18,911 nt of DNA from an uncultured Rhizobiaceae group bacterium (GCA_937944075.1 CALDZZ010000147.1:1-18911), one strand, 5' to 3'. Shown: positions 1 through 7,942, counted from the stretch's first letter. Numbers and translations are program-made. Notes: generated from the letters alone by a model not told the origin.

Positions 1-129
1 CAGCAGTGGCATCACTTTTACCATTCCAATCTAAGTAGCATGCAAAGTAATTTGGCAAGGTCTGCTTTCGTGGTCGCAATTTTGTTCAATAAAGCGCAGC
101 AAACAGCAGCTTTCCCCAAAAACCACATC

Positions 130-1779
130 TCACCCAGCCACCAGCCCAGCCCTGCGTCCACTGAAAATACAACCGCCCAAAAACGTGCCTTCCAGCGAGT
201 TGTAGCCGTGGTAGCCGCCGCCGCCGAAGCCTGCGGCTTCGCCTGCTGAGAAGAGGCCCTCGATTGGCTTGCCTGATTTGTCCAGCACCTGTGAGTTGAG
301 ATCGGTGTGGAGGCCGCCCAGGGTTTTTCGGGTGACAATGTTAAGCCGCACGGCGATGAGGGGGCCGGATGCGGGATCCAGGATTTTATGCGGCCTGGCG
401 GTGCGGATGAGTTTGTCGCCCAGATAATTTCTGGCAGAATGGATCGCCATGATTTGCGCATCCTTGGAGAATTTATTGTCGACCTCGCGGTCCCGCGCCT
501 CGATTTGGGTTTTCAGCTTTTGATAATCAACGAGGCCACCGCCTGCAATCTGGTTCATGCCAGCGACGAGACTTTCAAGATCCTCGCGCACGACAAAATC
601 CTCACCCTTCTGCTTGAAGGCTTCCACATTTGGGGTTGCTCCCTTGCCAAGGCGTGCCTTGAGAACTTCCAGCCATTTGCCGGAGGTGAGATCGGGGTTC
701 TGCTCGGAACCGGAAAGCGCAAATTCCTTCTCGATGATTTTTTGTGTCAGCACGAACCAAGAGTAATCATAGCCTGTTTCGCAAATCGCCTTGAGTGTCG
801 AGAGTGTATCAAAGCCCGGCATGCAGGGCGCGGGGAAGCGATTGCCCTCGGCATCAAACCACATGGAAGAAGGCCCCGGCAAAATGCGGATGCCGTGCGA
901 AGGCCAGATCGGATCAAAGTTCTTGACGCCTTCCGTATAATGCCACATGCGGTCTTCATTGATGGCGTTTGCGCCTGCCTGTTTGGCGATGCCGATCATC
1001 TTGCCATCGACGTGGTGCGGCACGCCTGAAATCATTTTTTCAGGGGCCTTGCCAAGGCGCTTGGTTGGCCAGTTCTTTTTGACCAGTTCCAGATTTCCGC
1101 CAATCCCACCGGAGGAAACAATCACCGACTGAGCATGATATTCAAAATCGCCAACCACCTCACGCGAGCTTTGCTCACCGCGCTTGACGGTTGTTGGTTC
1201 CAGCACCTTGCCTTCCACACCCACGACAGCACCGTTTTTCTTGATGAGTTTTGAAACCTGATGGCGGTACTTGAAGGTCAGCAATCCGTTCGTTTCAGCT
1301 TCCTGTGCGCGCAGGACGAAAGGCTCGATAATCCCCTCACCCGTGCCCCAGGTGATATGAAACCGCGGGACGGAATTGCCGTGGCCGGTTGCGAAAGAAC
1401 CACCGCGCTCTGCCCAACCCACGACCGGGAACCAGCGCATGCCCAGATCATGCAGGTATGAACGCATTTCACCGGAGGCAAACTTGAGATAGGCCTCTGC
1501 CCATTGGCGCGGCCAGTGGTCTTCCTCACGGTCAAACTGCGCAGAGCCCATCCAGTCCTGATAGGCAAGGTCGTGACTGTCGCGAATGCGCATGCGGCGT
1601 TGCTCGGGCGTATCAACCATGCACAAGCCACCAAGCGACCAGAACGCCTGCCCGCCCAGATTTTGCGCGCCTTCCTGATCAAGCAGGAAAACCTTCTTGC
1701 CGCGTTGTGTCAATTCATGTGCAGCCACCAGTCCGGCAAGGCCGCCACCGATGATAATAACGTCCGCGACTTCAGCCAT
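130..1779 (-). CDS. FAD-binding dehydrogenase, KsdD-like (COG3573 type)
   Basis: A 549-residue flavoprotein of the fumarate reductase/3-ketosteroid dehydrogenase superfamily. The N-terminus carries the dinucleotide-binding signature VIIIGGGLAGLVAAHE (about residues 8-23) and then an acidic residue ending the second strand (LLDQEG). The C-terminal FAD contact region is GLFSAGEAAGFGGGGYHGYNSLEGT (about 505-529), with LGGLHTD just before it. This matches the FAD-dependent dehydrogenases resembling Mycobacterium Rv0785, which are often called ketosteroid-dehydrogenase-like; the substrate is unknown and steroids should not be assumed. The ATG start has an AGGAG site 7 bases upstream that overlaps the stop codon of the preceding MotB-like gene, with only 8 bases between the genes. 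It is therefore the last gene of a three-gene operon. There is no signal peptide, so it is probably cytoplasmic. Family call is firm, substrate unknown. Confidence 0.9.
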   Translation of the reverse strand: MAEVADVIIIGGGLAGLVAAHELTQRGKKVFLLDQEGAQNLGGQAFWSLGGLCMVDTPEQRRMRIRDSHDLAYQDWMGSAQFDREEDHWPRQWAEAYLKFASGEMRSYLHDLGMRWFPVVGWAERGGSFATGHGNSVPRFHITWGTGEGIIEPFVLRAQEAETNGLLTFKYRHQVSKLIKKNGAVVGVEGKVLEPTTVKRGEQSSREVVGDFEYHAQSVIVSSGGIGGNLELVKKNWPTKRLGKAPEKMISGVPHHVDGKMIGIAKQAGANAINEDRMWHYTEGVKNFDPIWPSHGIRILPGPSSMWFDAEGNRFPAPCMPGFDTLSTLKAICETGYDYSWFVLTQKIIEKEFALSGSEQNPDLTSGKWLEVLKARLGKGATPNVEAFKQKGEDFVVREDLESLVAGMNQIAGGGLVDYQKLKTQIEARDREVDNKFSKDAQIMAIHSARNYLGDKLIRTARPHKILDPASGPLIAVRLNIVTRKTLGGLHTDLNSQVLDKSGKPIEGLFSAGEAAGFGGGGYHGYNSLEGTFLGGCIFSGRRAGLVAG

Positions 1780-1787
1780 GATCGCTC

Positions 1788-2819
1788 CTAGCGTTCTGTG
1801 AGTTTCAGTTCAATGCGCCTGTTTTGTGCGCGCGCCACATCGCTGTCTTCCGTGTTGAGCGGCTGGAACTCCCCAAACCCTGCCGCAACCAGACGTCTGG
1901 CAGGGATGCCCTGCTCGATGAAAAACCGCACAACTGACGTTGCCCGGCTGGAAGAAAGCTCCCAGTTGTCGCGGATACGGCCTGTGCCTGACAGCGGGAT
2001 GTTGTCCGTATGCCCGTCAACGCGCAACACCCAGTTGATATCATCAGGAATTTCAGACCCGATCTGAATGAGCGCCTGTGCGACTTTCAGCATTTCCTGC
2101 TGTCCGCCTGCATTCAATTCCGCAGCACCTGAGGTGAAAAGCACTTCTGAGGGAAACACAAACCGGTCGCCCACAATGCGAATGTCTGAACGCCCGCCCA
2201 GAATTTCACGCAAGCGGCCAAAGAAATCTGACCGATAGCGGTTAAGCTCCTGCACACGCTGCGCCAATGCAACATTAAGCCGTTTGCCCAGGTCGGCAAT
2301 TTTCGTCTGGCTTTCGCGATCCTGCACTTCTGAAGCATCCAGTGCATCTTCAAGCGCTGCAATCTGGCGGCGCAGCGCAGAGATTTGCTGATTGAGCAAT
2401 TCAACCTGGCTGAGCGCCCGCTTGCTCAACTGTTTTTCTTCATCAATCTGCGTCGTCAACACACCGATCTTTGCATCCGTTTCCTGCGTGCTGTTATTGC
2501 CCTGGGAAAGCAGGGCCTCCAGCCGCGAACGGTCACTTTCAGTCGCGGTAAGCGAGGATTGCAGATTGGCAATACTGTCTTCAAGGTCCTGCTTGTTGGC
2601 TTGCTCCAGCGCCAGAAGGGAAGTCAGTTCATCAATCTGGGAGTTGAGCCGATTGAGCACCTGGTCCTTGCCCGTAATCTCCTGACTGAGCAGAAATTGC
2701 GCCAGCACAAAGACCGACAACAAGAACATGATCGCCAGCAAAAGCGTGGCAAGCGCATCAACAAAACCCGGCCAGTAGTTGACACTTCGTTCGCGATATC
2801 TCGACCGTACAGACGCCAT
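1788..2819 (-). CDS. MotB/OmpA-like peptidoglycan-binding protein
   Basis: A 343-residue protein with MotB-like architecture. A short basic cytoplasmic N-terminus is followed by one membrane segment (about 18-44) with an aspartate at its start (WPGFVDALATLL, D21), in the position of the proton-carrying Asp of MotB. A long periplasmic coiled coil covers about 48-195. A C-terminal OmpA peptidoglycan-binding domain follows (about 215-340), with VDGHTDNIPLSG, NWELSSSRA and AQNRRIELKL. In this family the domain binds diaminopimelate-containing peptidoglycan. The gene starts 2 bases after the stop of the MotA/ExbB-like gene, so the two are surely co-translated and should form a stator-like complex. 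No flagellar genes lie nearby, so a non-flagellar envelope motor is the better reading. Homologous pairs recur as chromosomal genes in Rhizobiales (from memory). Confidence 0.88.
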   Translation of the reverse strand: MASVRSRYRERSVNYWPGFVDALATLLLAIMFLLSVFVLAQFLLSQEITGKDQVLNRLNSQIDELTSLLALEQANKQDLEDSIANLQSSLTATESDRSRLEALLSQGNNSTQETDAKIGVLTTQIDEEKQLSKRALSQVELLNQQISALRRQIAALEDALDASEVQDRESQTKIADLGKRLNVALAQRVQELNRYRSDFFGRLREILGGRSDIRIVGDRFVFPSEVLFTSGAAELNAGGQQEMLKVAQALIQIGSEIPDDINWVLRVDGHTDNIPLSGTGRIRDNWELSSSRATSVVRFFIEQGIPARRLVAAGFGEFQPLNTEDSDVARAQNRRIELKLTER

Positions 2820-2821
2820 GA

Positions 2822-3805
2822 CTATTTGGATGCCTTCTCAAAAAATCCGTTGATGCGGTTCATCAGCGCCAAAAGTTCCCTTTGCTGTTCACCCTGCTGG
2901 TTGAGCTGTTGGCGGGTTATTTCCTGTTCACTGCGCATGTGCTTGACCATCAGCTGAATGCTTTCCACCAGACTGGACATCGCCTCACTGGAACGCGCAC
3001 CACCGCCGCCCTGCAAACGCTGGCCCAGCTGTTCGATATGGGCCTTCATTTCCTCCGCAGAGGCACCAGGCGCAATAGCTGCTTCCGAACCAAGGTCTGT
3101 TACGGACGAGAGCCAGTTTTCAAGTTCGGTATAAAACCGCGTCTGCGCACGACCGGCCTGCAGATCCAGAAAGCCAAGCACGAGCGATCCGGCAAGACCA
3201 AACAGGGAGGATGAAAAGGCAGTGCCCATACCATCCAGCGGCGCTTTCAAACCGCTCTTGAGGGCATCCAGCACATCATTGGCATTGCCTGAGCTGGGAT
3301 CAAGTGACTGAATGGTATCCCCGATAGAACCGATGGTTTGCAACAACCCCCAGAACGTGCCCAGAAGACCAAGGAAAACCAGTAGCCCGATAAGATATCG
3401 TGAAATATCACGGCTTTCATCAAGCCGGTTGCCAATGGAGTCCAGTATGGAGCGCATTGAGTTGGTTGAAATACTCATCTCCTGGCTGGACTGGCCCAGA
3501 AGGGCCTTCATCGGCGCCAGCAAAACCGGCTCACGACTGGTTTCAAGTTCGGCATGTCCCTGCCTGAAACCGTTTACCCATTTAACTTCCGGGATAAGCC
3601 GCATGACCTGAATGATTGCAAGCAGAATACCTACTATGAGAACTCCAAGAATAAGACCGTTAAGCCCGGGATTTGTCACAAAGGCGGTTACTATCTGACG
3701 ATATAAAACAGCAGCCAAAAATCCGACAATGATCAGAAAAATGATCATGCTGAACAAAAACACACTTGGATTGGATAATTTATGAGGGTCGTATTCCCGT
3801 GCCAC
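2822..3805 (-). CDS. MotA/ExbB-like proton-channel protein
   Basis: A 327-residue membrane protein with four predicted transmembrane segments: about 15-37, 50-70, 137-160 and 193-215. The core from SRYLIGLLVFLGLLGTFWGLL through PLDGMGTAFSSSLFGLAGSLVLG is the MotA/TolQ/ExbB channel fold. A glutamine-rich tail of about 100 residues (EEMKAHIEQLGQRL to the end) is predicted coiled coil and cytoplasmic. With its downstream partner it should make a proton-conducting stator that couples ion flow to movement of a peptidoglycan-bound arm. The start is GTG at 3803-3805, supported by GGAGG 7 bases upstream; no ATG lies close by. It is first in its operon. About 176 bases separate it from the LysE-like gene, with two dyad motifs (see separate entries) but no confident promoter. 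Confidence 0.87.
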   Translation of the reverse strand: MAREYDPHKLSNPSVFLFSMIIFLIIVGFLAAVLYRQIVTAFVTNPGLNGLILGVLIVGILLAIIQVMRLIPEVKWVNGFRQGHAELETSREPVLLAPMKALLGQSSQEMSISTNSMRSILDSIGNRLDESRDISRYLIGLLVFLGLLGTFWGLLQTIGSIGDTIQSLDPSSGNANDVLDALKSGLKAPLDGMGTAFSSSLFGLAGSLVLGFLDLQAGRAQTRFYTELENWLSSVTDLGSEAAIAPGASAEEMKAHIEQLGQRLQGGGGARSSEAMSSLVESIQLMVKHMRSEQEITRQQLNQQGEQQRELLALMNRINGFFEKASK

Positions 3806-3836
3806 GCCGTTGCCTCCCGTACAAGCTTAACAAGGT

Positions 3837-3941
3837 ATGTGACTGGTAAACCAAATCACACATTCGAAAAACTAAACTGTAACCAAGGCAATTGAAAGGA
3901 AGAAATTGCAAACCTGTTTCAATGCAGCTCTAGAGACAGGT
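3837..3941. promoter_or_regulatory. Dyads upstream of the MotA-like gene
   Basis: Three inverted repeats lie in the 176-base gap. TGTGA (3838-3842) pairs with TCACA (3856-3860) around an inner TGGT-aa-ACCA dyad (3844-3853). GCAATT (3888-3893) pairs with AATTGC (3904-3909). ACCTGTTTC (3912-3920) pairs with GAGACAGGT (3933-3941) with one G-U pair. The last could be a stem after the LysE-like gene, but no T tract follows it on the minus strand, so it is not a convincing terminator. The first lies 33-55 bases before the GTG start and could be an operator. No regulator can be named. Confidence 0.25.
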
Positions 3942-3981
3942 CTTCATTGATACATTGGACACATATTGGAGTGAGCCAGTG

Positions 3982-4650
3982 TCAGCTTCTTTTGTAGGCT
4001 GCCAGCAACCCACCCATGGTGATCAACAACCCGCCTGCGATCCCTTCTATCCACTCAATCAGGCTCTCTTTCATGATGGCCGCACTCTTTGAGGAAGCCA
4101 GTCCATAAAAGGCCAATATGGGCAATTCAAGCAGAACCGAGACAACACCAAGGATAAAGAGTTGAGAAGCAACATGAGCTTCCGGATTGATAAACTGGGG
4201 CAGGATTGCAACAAAGAAAACGATGTTCTTGGGATTTGATCCCTGCAGGACAAAGCCCTTCCAAAATGAACGCCTGAAATCCTGTTTGATATTTTTAACC
4301 TGTTGTGAGGCTTCTTCCAGATCAATGACCTGACCATCGGCATTCTTCCGATTAAGATACCGCTTGATGAGCGGTATTATCATTTGAACACCCAGATAGA
4401 CCAGATATGCAGCTCCAATCCACTTGATGAGCGTGAAAAGCGTATGTGAGGCGATGATGGCAGCCCCAAGCCCCAATGCAGCCAGGGTAAAGAAAACCGC
4501 ATTCGTGGCCAATATTCCAAGCGTCGCCCCAAAGCCGATCTTAAACCCGTGACGTACGGACAAACCCAACACTAGCAAAACCGCAGGGCCAGGCGTAAGC
4601 GACAAAAGCGTTTCAGTAATGATAAAAAGACCAAGGGTGTTGTAATCCAT
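3982..4650 (-). CDS. LysE/RhtB-family amino-acid exporter
   Basis: A 222-residue integral membrane protein of the LysE superfamily. The N-terminus has the family hallmark TPGP (residues 19-22) followed by a hydrophobic run and a glycine-rich GFGATLGI segment. The middle loop is hydrophilic (about 95-125). The family's conserved stretch GFVLQGSNPKNIVFFVAILPQFI follows, and about six membrane segments are expected. These proteins export amino acids such as lysine, homoserine, threonine or their analogues by proton antiport. The actual substrate cannot be told from sequence. Length is normal. The ribosome-binding site before the ATG is weak (GGGACA). It lies downstream of the inositol-monophosphatase-like gene on the same strand, 120 bases away, and may have its own promoter. 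Confidence 0.9.
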   Translation of the reverse strand: MDYNTLGLFIITETLLSLTPGPAVLLVLGLSVRHGFKIGFGATLGILATNAVFFTLAALGLGAAIIASHTLFTLIKWIGAAYLVYLGVQMIIPLIKRYLNRKNADGQVIDLEEASQQVKNIKQDFRRSFWKGFVLQGSNPKNIVFFVAILPQFINPEAHVASQLFILGVVSVLLELPILAFYGLASSKSAAIMKESLIEWIEGIAGGLLITMGGLLAAYKRS

Positions 4651-4683
4651 AAGAATTGTCCCGCTTTGAAGTGCGTTTGGAAA

Positions 4684-4712
4684 ACTCTAGGCTAACTGTG
4701 CGTGTGATGCAA
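4684..4712 (-). promoter_or_regulatory. Possible promoter of the LysE-like gene
   Basis: Read on the minus strand, TTGCAT (4707-4712) and TAGAGT (4684-4689) are separated by exactly 17 bases. A start point would fall about 27 bases before the ATG at 4650. Only 7 of 12 consensus positions match, so this is a weak candidate. Confidence 0.28.
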
Positions 4713-4770
4713 AACCGGCAATCTTGCACCACCAGTTTTCAGTTCAAATCTGCAAGGCGAAGCGAGCGAC

Positions 4771-5568
4771 CTATTTTGCAGGTACTGCGCGAACCACATC
4801 CCCAAGCTTCTTGTGAATGTGCTCGTTGCCGGCAACAACCGAGCGTTTTTCAAACATGTCTTTACCGCCATCAAGATCGGTAATGTAACCACCTGCCTCG
4901 CGGATCAGAATAATTCCTGCTGCATAATCCCAGGCTTCCGGTCCTCTTTGCCAGATACCATCAAGGCGCCCTGCCGCTATATAAGCCAAATCAAGGGCAG
5001 TGGAACCTGAACATCTCACGCCCATGGTTTCACGCATCACCATTTGTTGTTCCCTCAGGGCCTGGCCATGCCCTGGCCTTCCCTGGTGCGGAATATGGTT
5101 GGCAACCATGCAGTCAGCCAGTTCTTTTCTGCCGGAGACGCGACAGCGTTTGTCATCGGCGAAAGCTCCTTGCCCTCTTTCTGCTGTGAAAAGCTCATCG
5201 CGAGCAGGATTATAAATCACCCCGGCAACGATTTCCCCCTCACGCTCAAGCGCAATGGAGATGCAGAAATGCGGATTGCCATGCATGAAATTGATAGTGC
5301 CATCGAGGGGATCAACAATCCAGCGGTTCTGCGGATCCTTTCCCTTTATCTCACCAGCCTCCTCCATCAAAAAGCCGATATCAGGACGAGCATCTAATAG
5401 CTCTTCACGTATAATCTTTTCAGCCCGCAAGTCTGCATTGGTTACAAAATCTCCTGTCCCTTTTCGCGAGACTTGAAGATTTTGAACCTCACCAAAATCA
5501 CGCGACAAGGCGCGGCCTGCCTTCATGGCAGTATTGGTCATTACATTCAGTAGGGCAGAACGGGCCAC
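4771..5568 (-). CDS. Inositol monophosphatase family protein (SuhB-like)
   Basis: A 265-residue Mg-dependent phosphatase of the inositol monophosphatase superfamily. The three metal-site motifs are present: MEEAGE with E70, WIVDPLDGTINF with D86 and D89, and EAWDYAAG with D214. The family usually hydrolyses inositol-1-phosphate or related sugar phosphates. In bacteria the SuhB members also affect ribosome assembly and antitermination, so the physiological role here is open. The start is GTG at 5566-5568, with GGAG 8 bases upstream; this is a better fit than internal ATG codons. It lies 26 bases after efp and appears co-transcribed with it, an arrangement I recall from other alphaproteobacteria. 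No missing catalytic residue is apparent. Confidence 0.92.
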   Translation of the reverse strand: MARSALLNVMTNTAMKAGRALSRDFGEVQNLQVSRKGTGDFVTNADLRAEKIIREELLDARPDIGFLMEEAGEIKGKDPQNRWIVDPLDGTINFMHGNPHFCISIALEREGEIVAGVIYNPARDELFTAERGQGAFADDKRCRVSGRKELADCMVANHIPHQGRPGHGQALREQQMVMRETMGVRCSGSTALDLAYIAAGRLDGIWQRGPEAWDYAAGIILIREAGGYITDLDGGKDMFEKRSVVAGNEHIHKKLGDVVRAVPAK

Positions 5569-5594
5569 GGCCTCAACTCCAATAGGTCAGATTT

Positions 5595-6161
5595 TCAAGA
5601 TTCGGCGCGGCGGATATAGATAATTTCATTGGTATCAACCACAATCTTTTCACCCGCATCAATAAAGGGTGGCACCATAACCTTGACGCCATTTTCCATG
5701 ACGGCCGGCTTGTAGGAAGAAGAAACAGTTTGCCCTTTAACAACCGGATCAGCCTCTGCAATCTCAAGCGTTACATAGTCTGGCAATTTGATTCCGATTG
5801 GGCGTTCTTCATGACTTTCAACCGTTACCTGCATACCGTCCTGCAAAAAGGCAGAGCGTTCGCCCACAAAGTCCTTTTGCAGTTCAAGTTGTTCATATGT
5901 GGCAGAATCCATGAACACCAGCATATCACCTTCTTCATAAAGGTAAGTGTAATCCTTTTGCTCAAGACGAACCTTCTCAACAGACTCGGTCGCACGAAAC
6001 CGCTCATTATGCTTTGAACCATCAAACAGGTTTTTCATTTCAACCTGATTGAACGCACCACCCTTGCCAGGCTTGACCGCATTTGTTTTGACCGCAACCC
6101 ATAGTGAGTTTTTATGCTCAATCACATTGCCCGGCTTGATTTCATTACCATTGATTTTCAT
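5595..6161 (-). CDS. efp: Translation elongation factor P
   Basis: A 188-residue EF-P of normal length. The KOW-like domain I opens with MKINGNEIKPGNVIEH. The loop that reaches the peptidyl-transferase centre reads KPGKGGAF, with K33 in the place of E. coli Lys34, which is beta-lysylated by EpmA. Domains II and III follow, including DGSKHNERFRATE, LPDYVTLEI and the C-terminal VPPFIDAGEKIVVDT signature. EF-P rescues ribosomes stalled at polyproline stretches. The ATG at 6159-6161 is the only sensible start because the N-terminus matches the family exactly. However, no good Shine-Dalgarno sequence precedes it, and a small inverted repeat sits just upstream. No modification enzyme gene is in the window. 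Confidence 0.97.
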   Translation of the reverse strand: MKINGNEIKPGNVIEHKNSLWVAVKTNAVKPGKGGAFNQVEMKNLFDGSKHNERFRATESVEKVRLEQKDYTYLYEEGDMLVFMDSATYEQLELQKDFVGERSAFLQDGMQVTVESHEERPIGIKLPDYVTLEIAEADPVVKGQTVSSSYKPAVMENGVKVMVPPFIDAGEKIVVDTNEIIYIRRAES

Positions 6162-6172
6162 GTGTCATACAA

Positions 6173-6192
6173 ATGGTCACTCTAGGGACCAT
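6173..6192 (-). promoter_or_regulatory. Inverted repeat immediately upstream of efp
   Basis: ATGGTC (6173-6178) and GACCAT (6187-6192) are perfect 6-base inverted repeats around an 8-base spacer that continues the symmetry partly (CT..AG). The element ends 11 bases before the efp start codon and occupies the place of the missing ribosome-binding site. It may be an RNA hairpin in the leader or a DNA operator. Confidence 0.35.
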
Positions 6193-6275
6193 CCCCATCA
6201 GTTGGATTTTTTAAAAAGTGAAGTCGGTTGAACATAAATCATGGCCAAGTGCAAGCATGAATTGGTTTGCTGCAA

Positions 6276-7280
6276 TCAGCTGCCACGCCATTCATTTGCC
6301 AGTCTCAAGGCCTTTTGTCTGGTCTTGGGATCAAGGCCTCTGATGAACTGGTCAAGATCAAGGTCTGCTCGCCCGGCACGGCTTGCAAGAATATGCCACT
6401 TGCCGGCATCCACTTGTGAAGCCTTTACCCCAATCCCGTTTGCATACATGTGCGCCACCCGATTTTGCGCAATCACATTTCCGCGCAAGGCAAGACCTTT
6501 CAAGATTGAAAAGGCCAGCTTTTCATCCTTGGGGCCATCGGTTCCGTTAATGAGTGCAATTCCAAGCTCAATTTGCGCGGTATCAACGCCTGCCTTTGCT
6601 GCACGCTCAAGCCATTGACGCGCTTTTACCGGATCCTGAATACCATTTGTACGGCCTTCACGGTAGATAACAGCGAGCGCATAATAGGCATCAGCAAGGC
6701 GGTTTTCAGCAGCCTTTTCATAAAACGGCAAAGCCTGCCTGTAGCCTGCACTGGTGGGGCGATTGGCAACAATCTGATTGGCATGGTTAAACATGGCAAC
6801 CGGATGCCCTGCCTCGGCAGCCTTTTTCATCATGGCCTCACCCTTGGGCTTGTCTTGTGGCAAGTCCCTGCCCTGCAACAACTTTAGCGCATAGGAAAAC
6901 TGTGCTTCGCGATTACCGGACTCTGCTGCAATCTTGTACCAGGTCGCAGCTTGCCTTGTATCCCTGCCAATACCCAGTCCCTTGTCATAGAGTTCTGCAA
7001 TAAGTGTCTGAGCCGCTGCATCGCCTTTTTCGGCAAGAGGCAGCGCCAATTGAAACGCGGTCAGATATTCGCCCCTTTGAAAAGCCCCATAGGCAAGGTC
7101 AGGCTTTTGCTCATCCCTCTTTTTAAACCCTGCTTCCGGTAACACTTCCTCGGCTTTGGTTTCGCCACCAAGCCGCTTGTTCAGGATATCCTGATCTATC
7201 TGCTTTGTTTCATCGGCATGGGCCGCAATACCACCGGTTAGCGATACAACAAAACCAAGAGCAAGGATTGCAATTTTCAT
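6276..7280 (-). CDS. Secreted Sel1-repeat (SLR/TPR-like) protein
   Basis: A 334-residue protein with a typical Sec signal peptide (MKIAILALGFVVSLTGGIAAHA, cleavage likely after AHA at about 22). A charged linker follows, then about six Sel1-like helical repeats from about residue 65 to 310. Recognisable units include AQTLIAELYDKGLGIGRDTRQAATWYKIAAESG, ARQWLERAAKAGVDTAQIELGIAL and AQNRVAHMYANGIGV. Such repeats are protein-interaction scaffolds; periplasmic examples include rhizobial ExoR, but nothing here shows that this is ExoR. The start overlaps the stop of the ThiE-like gene by four bases (ATGA), and a GAGGAT site lies just before it. The two proteins are therefore translated from one message. 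No strong terminator follows. Confidence 0.85.
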   Translation of the reverse strand: MKIAILALGFVVSLTGGIAAHADETKQIDQDILNKRLGGETKAEEVLPEAGFKKRDEQKPDLAYGAFQRGEYLTAFQLALPLAEKGDAAAQTLIAELYDKGLGIGRDTRQAATWYKIAAESGNREAQFSYALKLLQGRDLPQDKPKGEAMMKKAAEAGHPVAMFNHANQIVANRPTSAGYRQALPFYEKAAENRLADAYYALAVIYREGRTNGIQDPVKARQWLERAAKAGVDTAQIELGIALINGTDGPKDEKLAFSILKGLALRGNVIAQNRVAHMYANGIGVKASQVDAGKWHILASRAGRADLDLDQFIRGLDPKTRQKALRLANEWRGS

Positions 7281-7942
7281 TCATCATCCTCTTGAAGAGA
7301 AGGTGCGTGTTCATCAAGCAAGGCATTCGCTGCAACAACATTTTGCACTGGTGAACCTTCCCCAAATATGGCTCCTTCAAGCGCAACAAAATCAACGCCG
7401 GTTTTTGCAACCTCTATGACACTGTCCAATTGGTTTCCACCCATGATAATTGCTGGAATTTCTATCAATTCTGCCCACCATTCTGCCAAGGCTATGTTTT
7501 TCGGATGCGCCTCGGGCTTGATATCACCAGACAACTTTCCGAAGAAAACAAAATCAGGCTTCAACTCACCAATCTCCAGCGCATTGTGCCGAGCTTTTAT
7601 ATTACCGCATCCTACAATATTCTGTGGCGAAAAACGGGCGATTATATCTTCAAGTTTTGGTTTCTCCCTTTCGAGAAACAAACCATCCGCCCCACTGCGG
7701 CCAAAGACCTGTGTATCATCTGCGATGAGAACCGCGCAGCCTGCTTGTTGCAATTTCGCGGTAACGTCCTTGCACCAGCTTTCAAACACATGCGATTCGC
7801 TACCAGCGGCATACAAGATGACACTGGCAACATCGCCAGCTTCACATGCCTGCACAAGCCTCTCAGCTGCAACACTTTCAGGACTAGCAGTGATGATTAG
7901 CCTGCAACGGTTCAAGTCTTCAATCGGGGTATGGTTTGCCAT
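7277..7942 (-). CDS. ThiE/TenI-like TIM-barrel protein (thiamine-phosphate synthase family)
   Basis: A 221-residue protein with the order of motifs of thiamine-phosphate synthase: a first strand CRLIITA; GCAVLIADD; GADGLFLERE where true ThiE has GADGVHxGQxD; IVGCGNIKARHNALEIGELKPDFVFFG where ThiE has the DYIGxGPxFxTxTK loop; and IPAIIMGGNQLDSVIEVAKTGVDFVALEGAIF where ThiE has IPVVAIGGI. The fold assignment is good, but the histidine/glutamine and the phosphate-binding threonine/lysine motifs are absent or altered, so thiamine synthesis is doubtful. I chose ATG at 7940-7942 (AAGGA, 9 bases spacing) over GTG at 7946-7948 (3 bases spacing). It is coupled to the Sel1 gene by an ATGA overlap. Confidence 0.75.
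   Translation of the reverse strand: MANHTPIEDLNRCRLIITASPESVAAERLVQACEAGDVASVILYAAGSESHVFESWCKDVTAKLQQAGCAVLIADDTQVFGRSGADGLFLEREKPKLEDIIARFSPQNIVGCGNIKARHNALEIGELKPDFVFFGKLSGDIKPEAHPKNIALAEWWAELIEIPAIIMGGNQLDSVIEVAKTGVDFVALEGAIFGEGSPVQNVVAANALLDEHAPSLQEDDE

Noticed and set aside
1..129. Open frames at the left edge of the window
   Set aside because: The plus-strand frame starting at 40 and the minus-strand frame reaching 18 have no SD or motif; I see no gene and no terminator there.
307..1029. A 240-codon open frame on the plus strand
   Set aside because: It lies antisense within the FAD dehydrogenase, has no SD and gives a protein with no recognisable motif; it is a shadow of the GC-rich gene.
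1788..3805. Zorya-type anti-phage system (ZorAB are MotA/MotB-like)
   Set aside because: No ZorC, ZorD or ZorE genes are near, the third gene is a flavoprotein, and the surroundings are core genes.
4707..4730. Hairpin TGCAA...TTGCA as terminator of the phosphatase gene
   Set aside because: The stem is only five pairs and no T tract follows on the minus strand.
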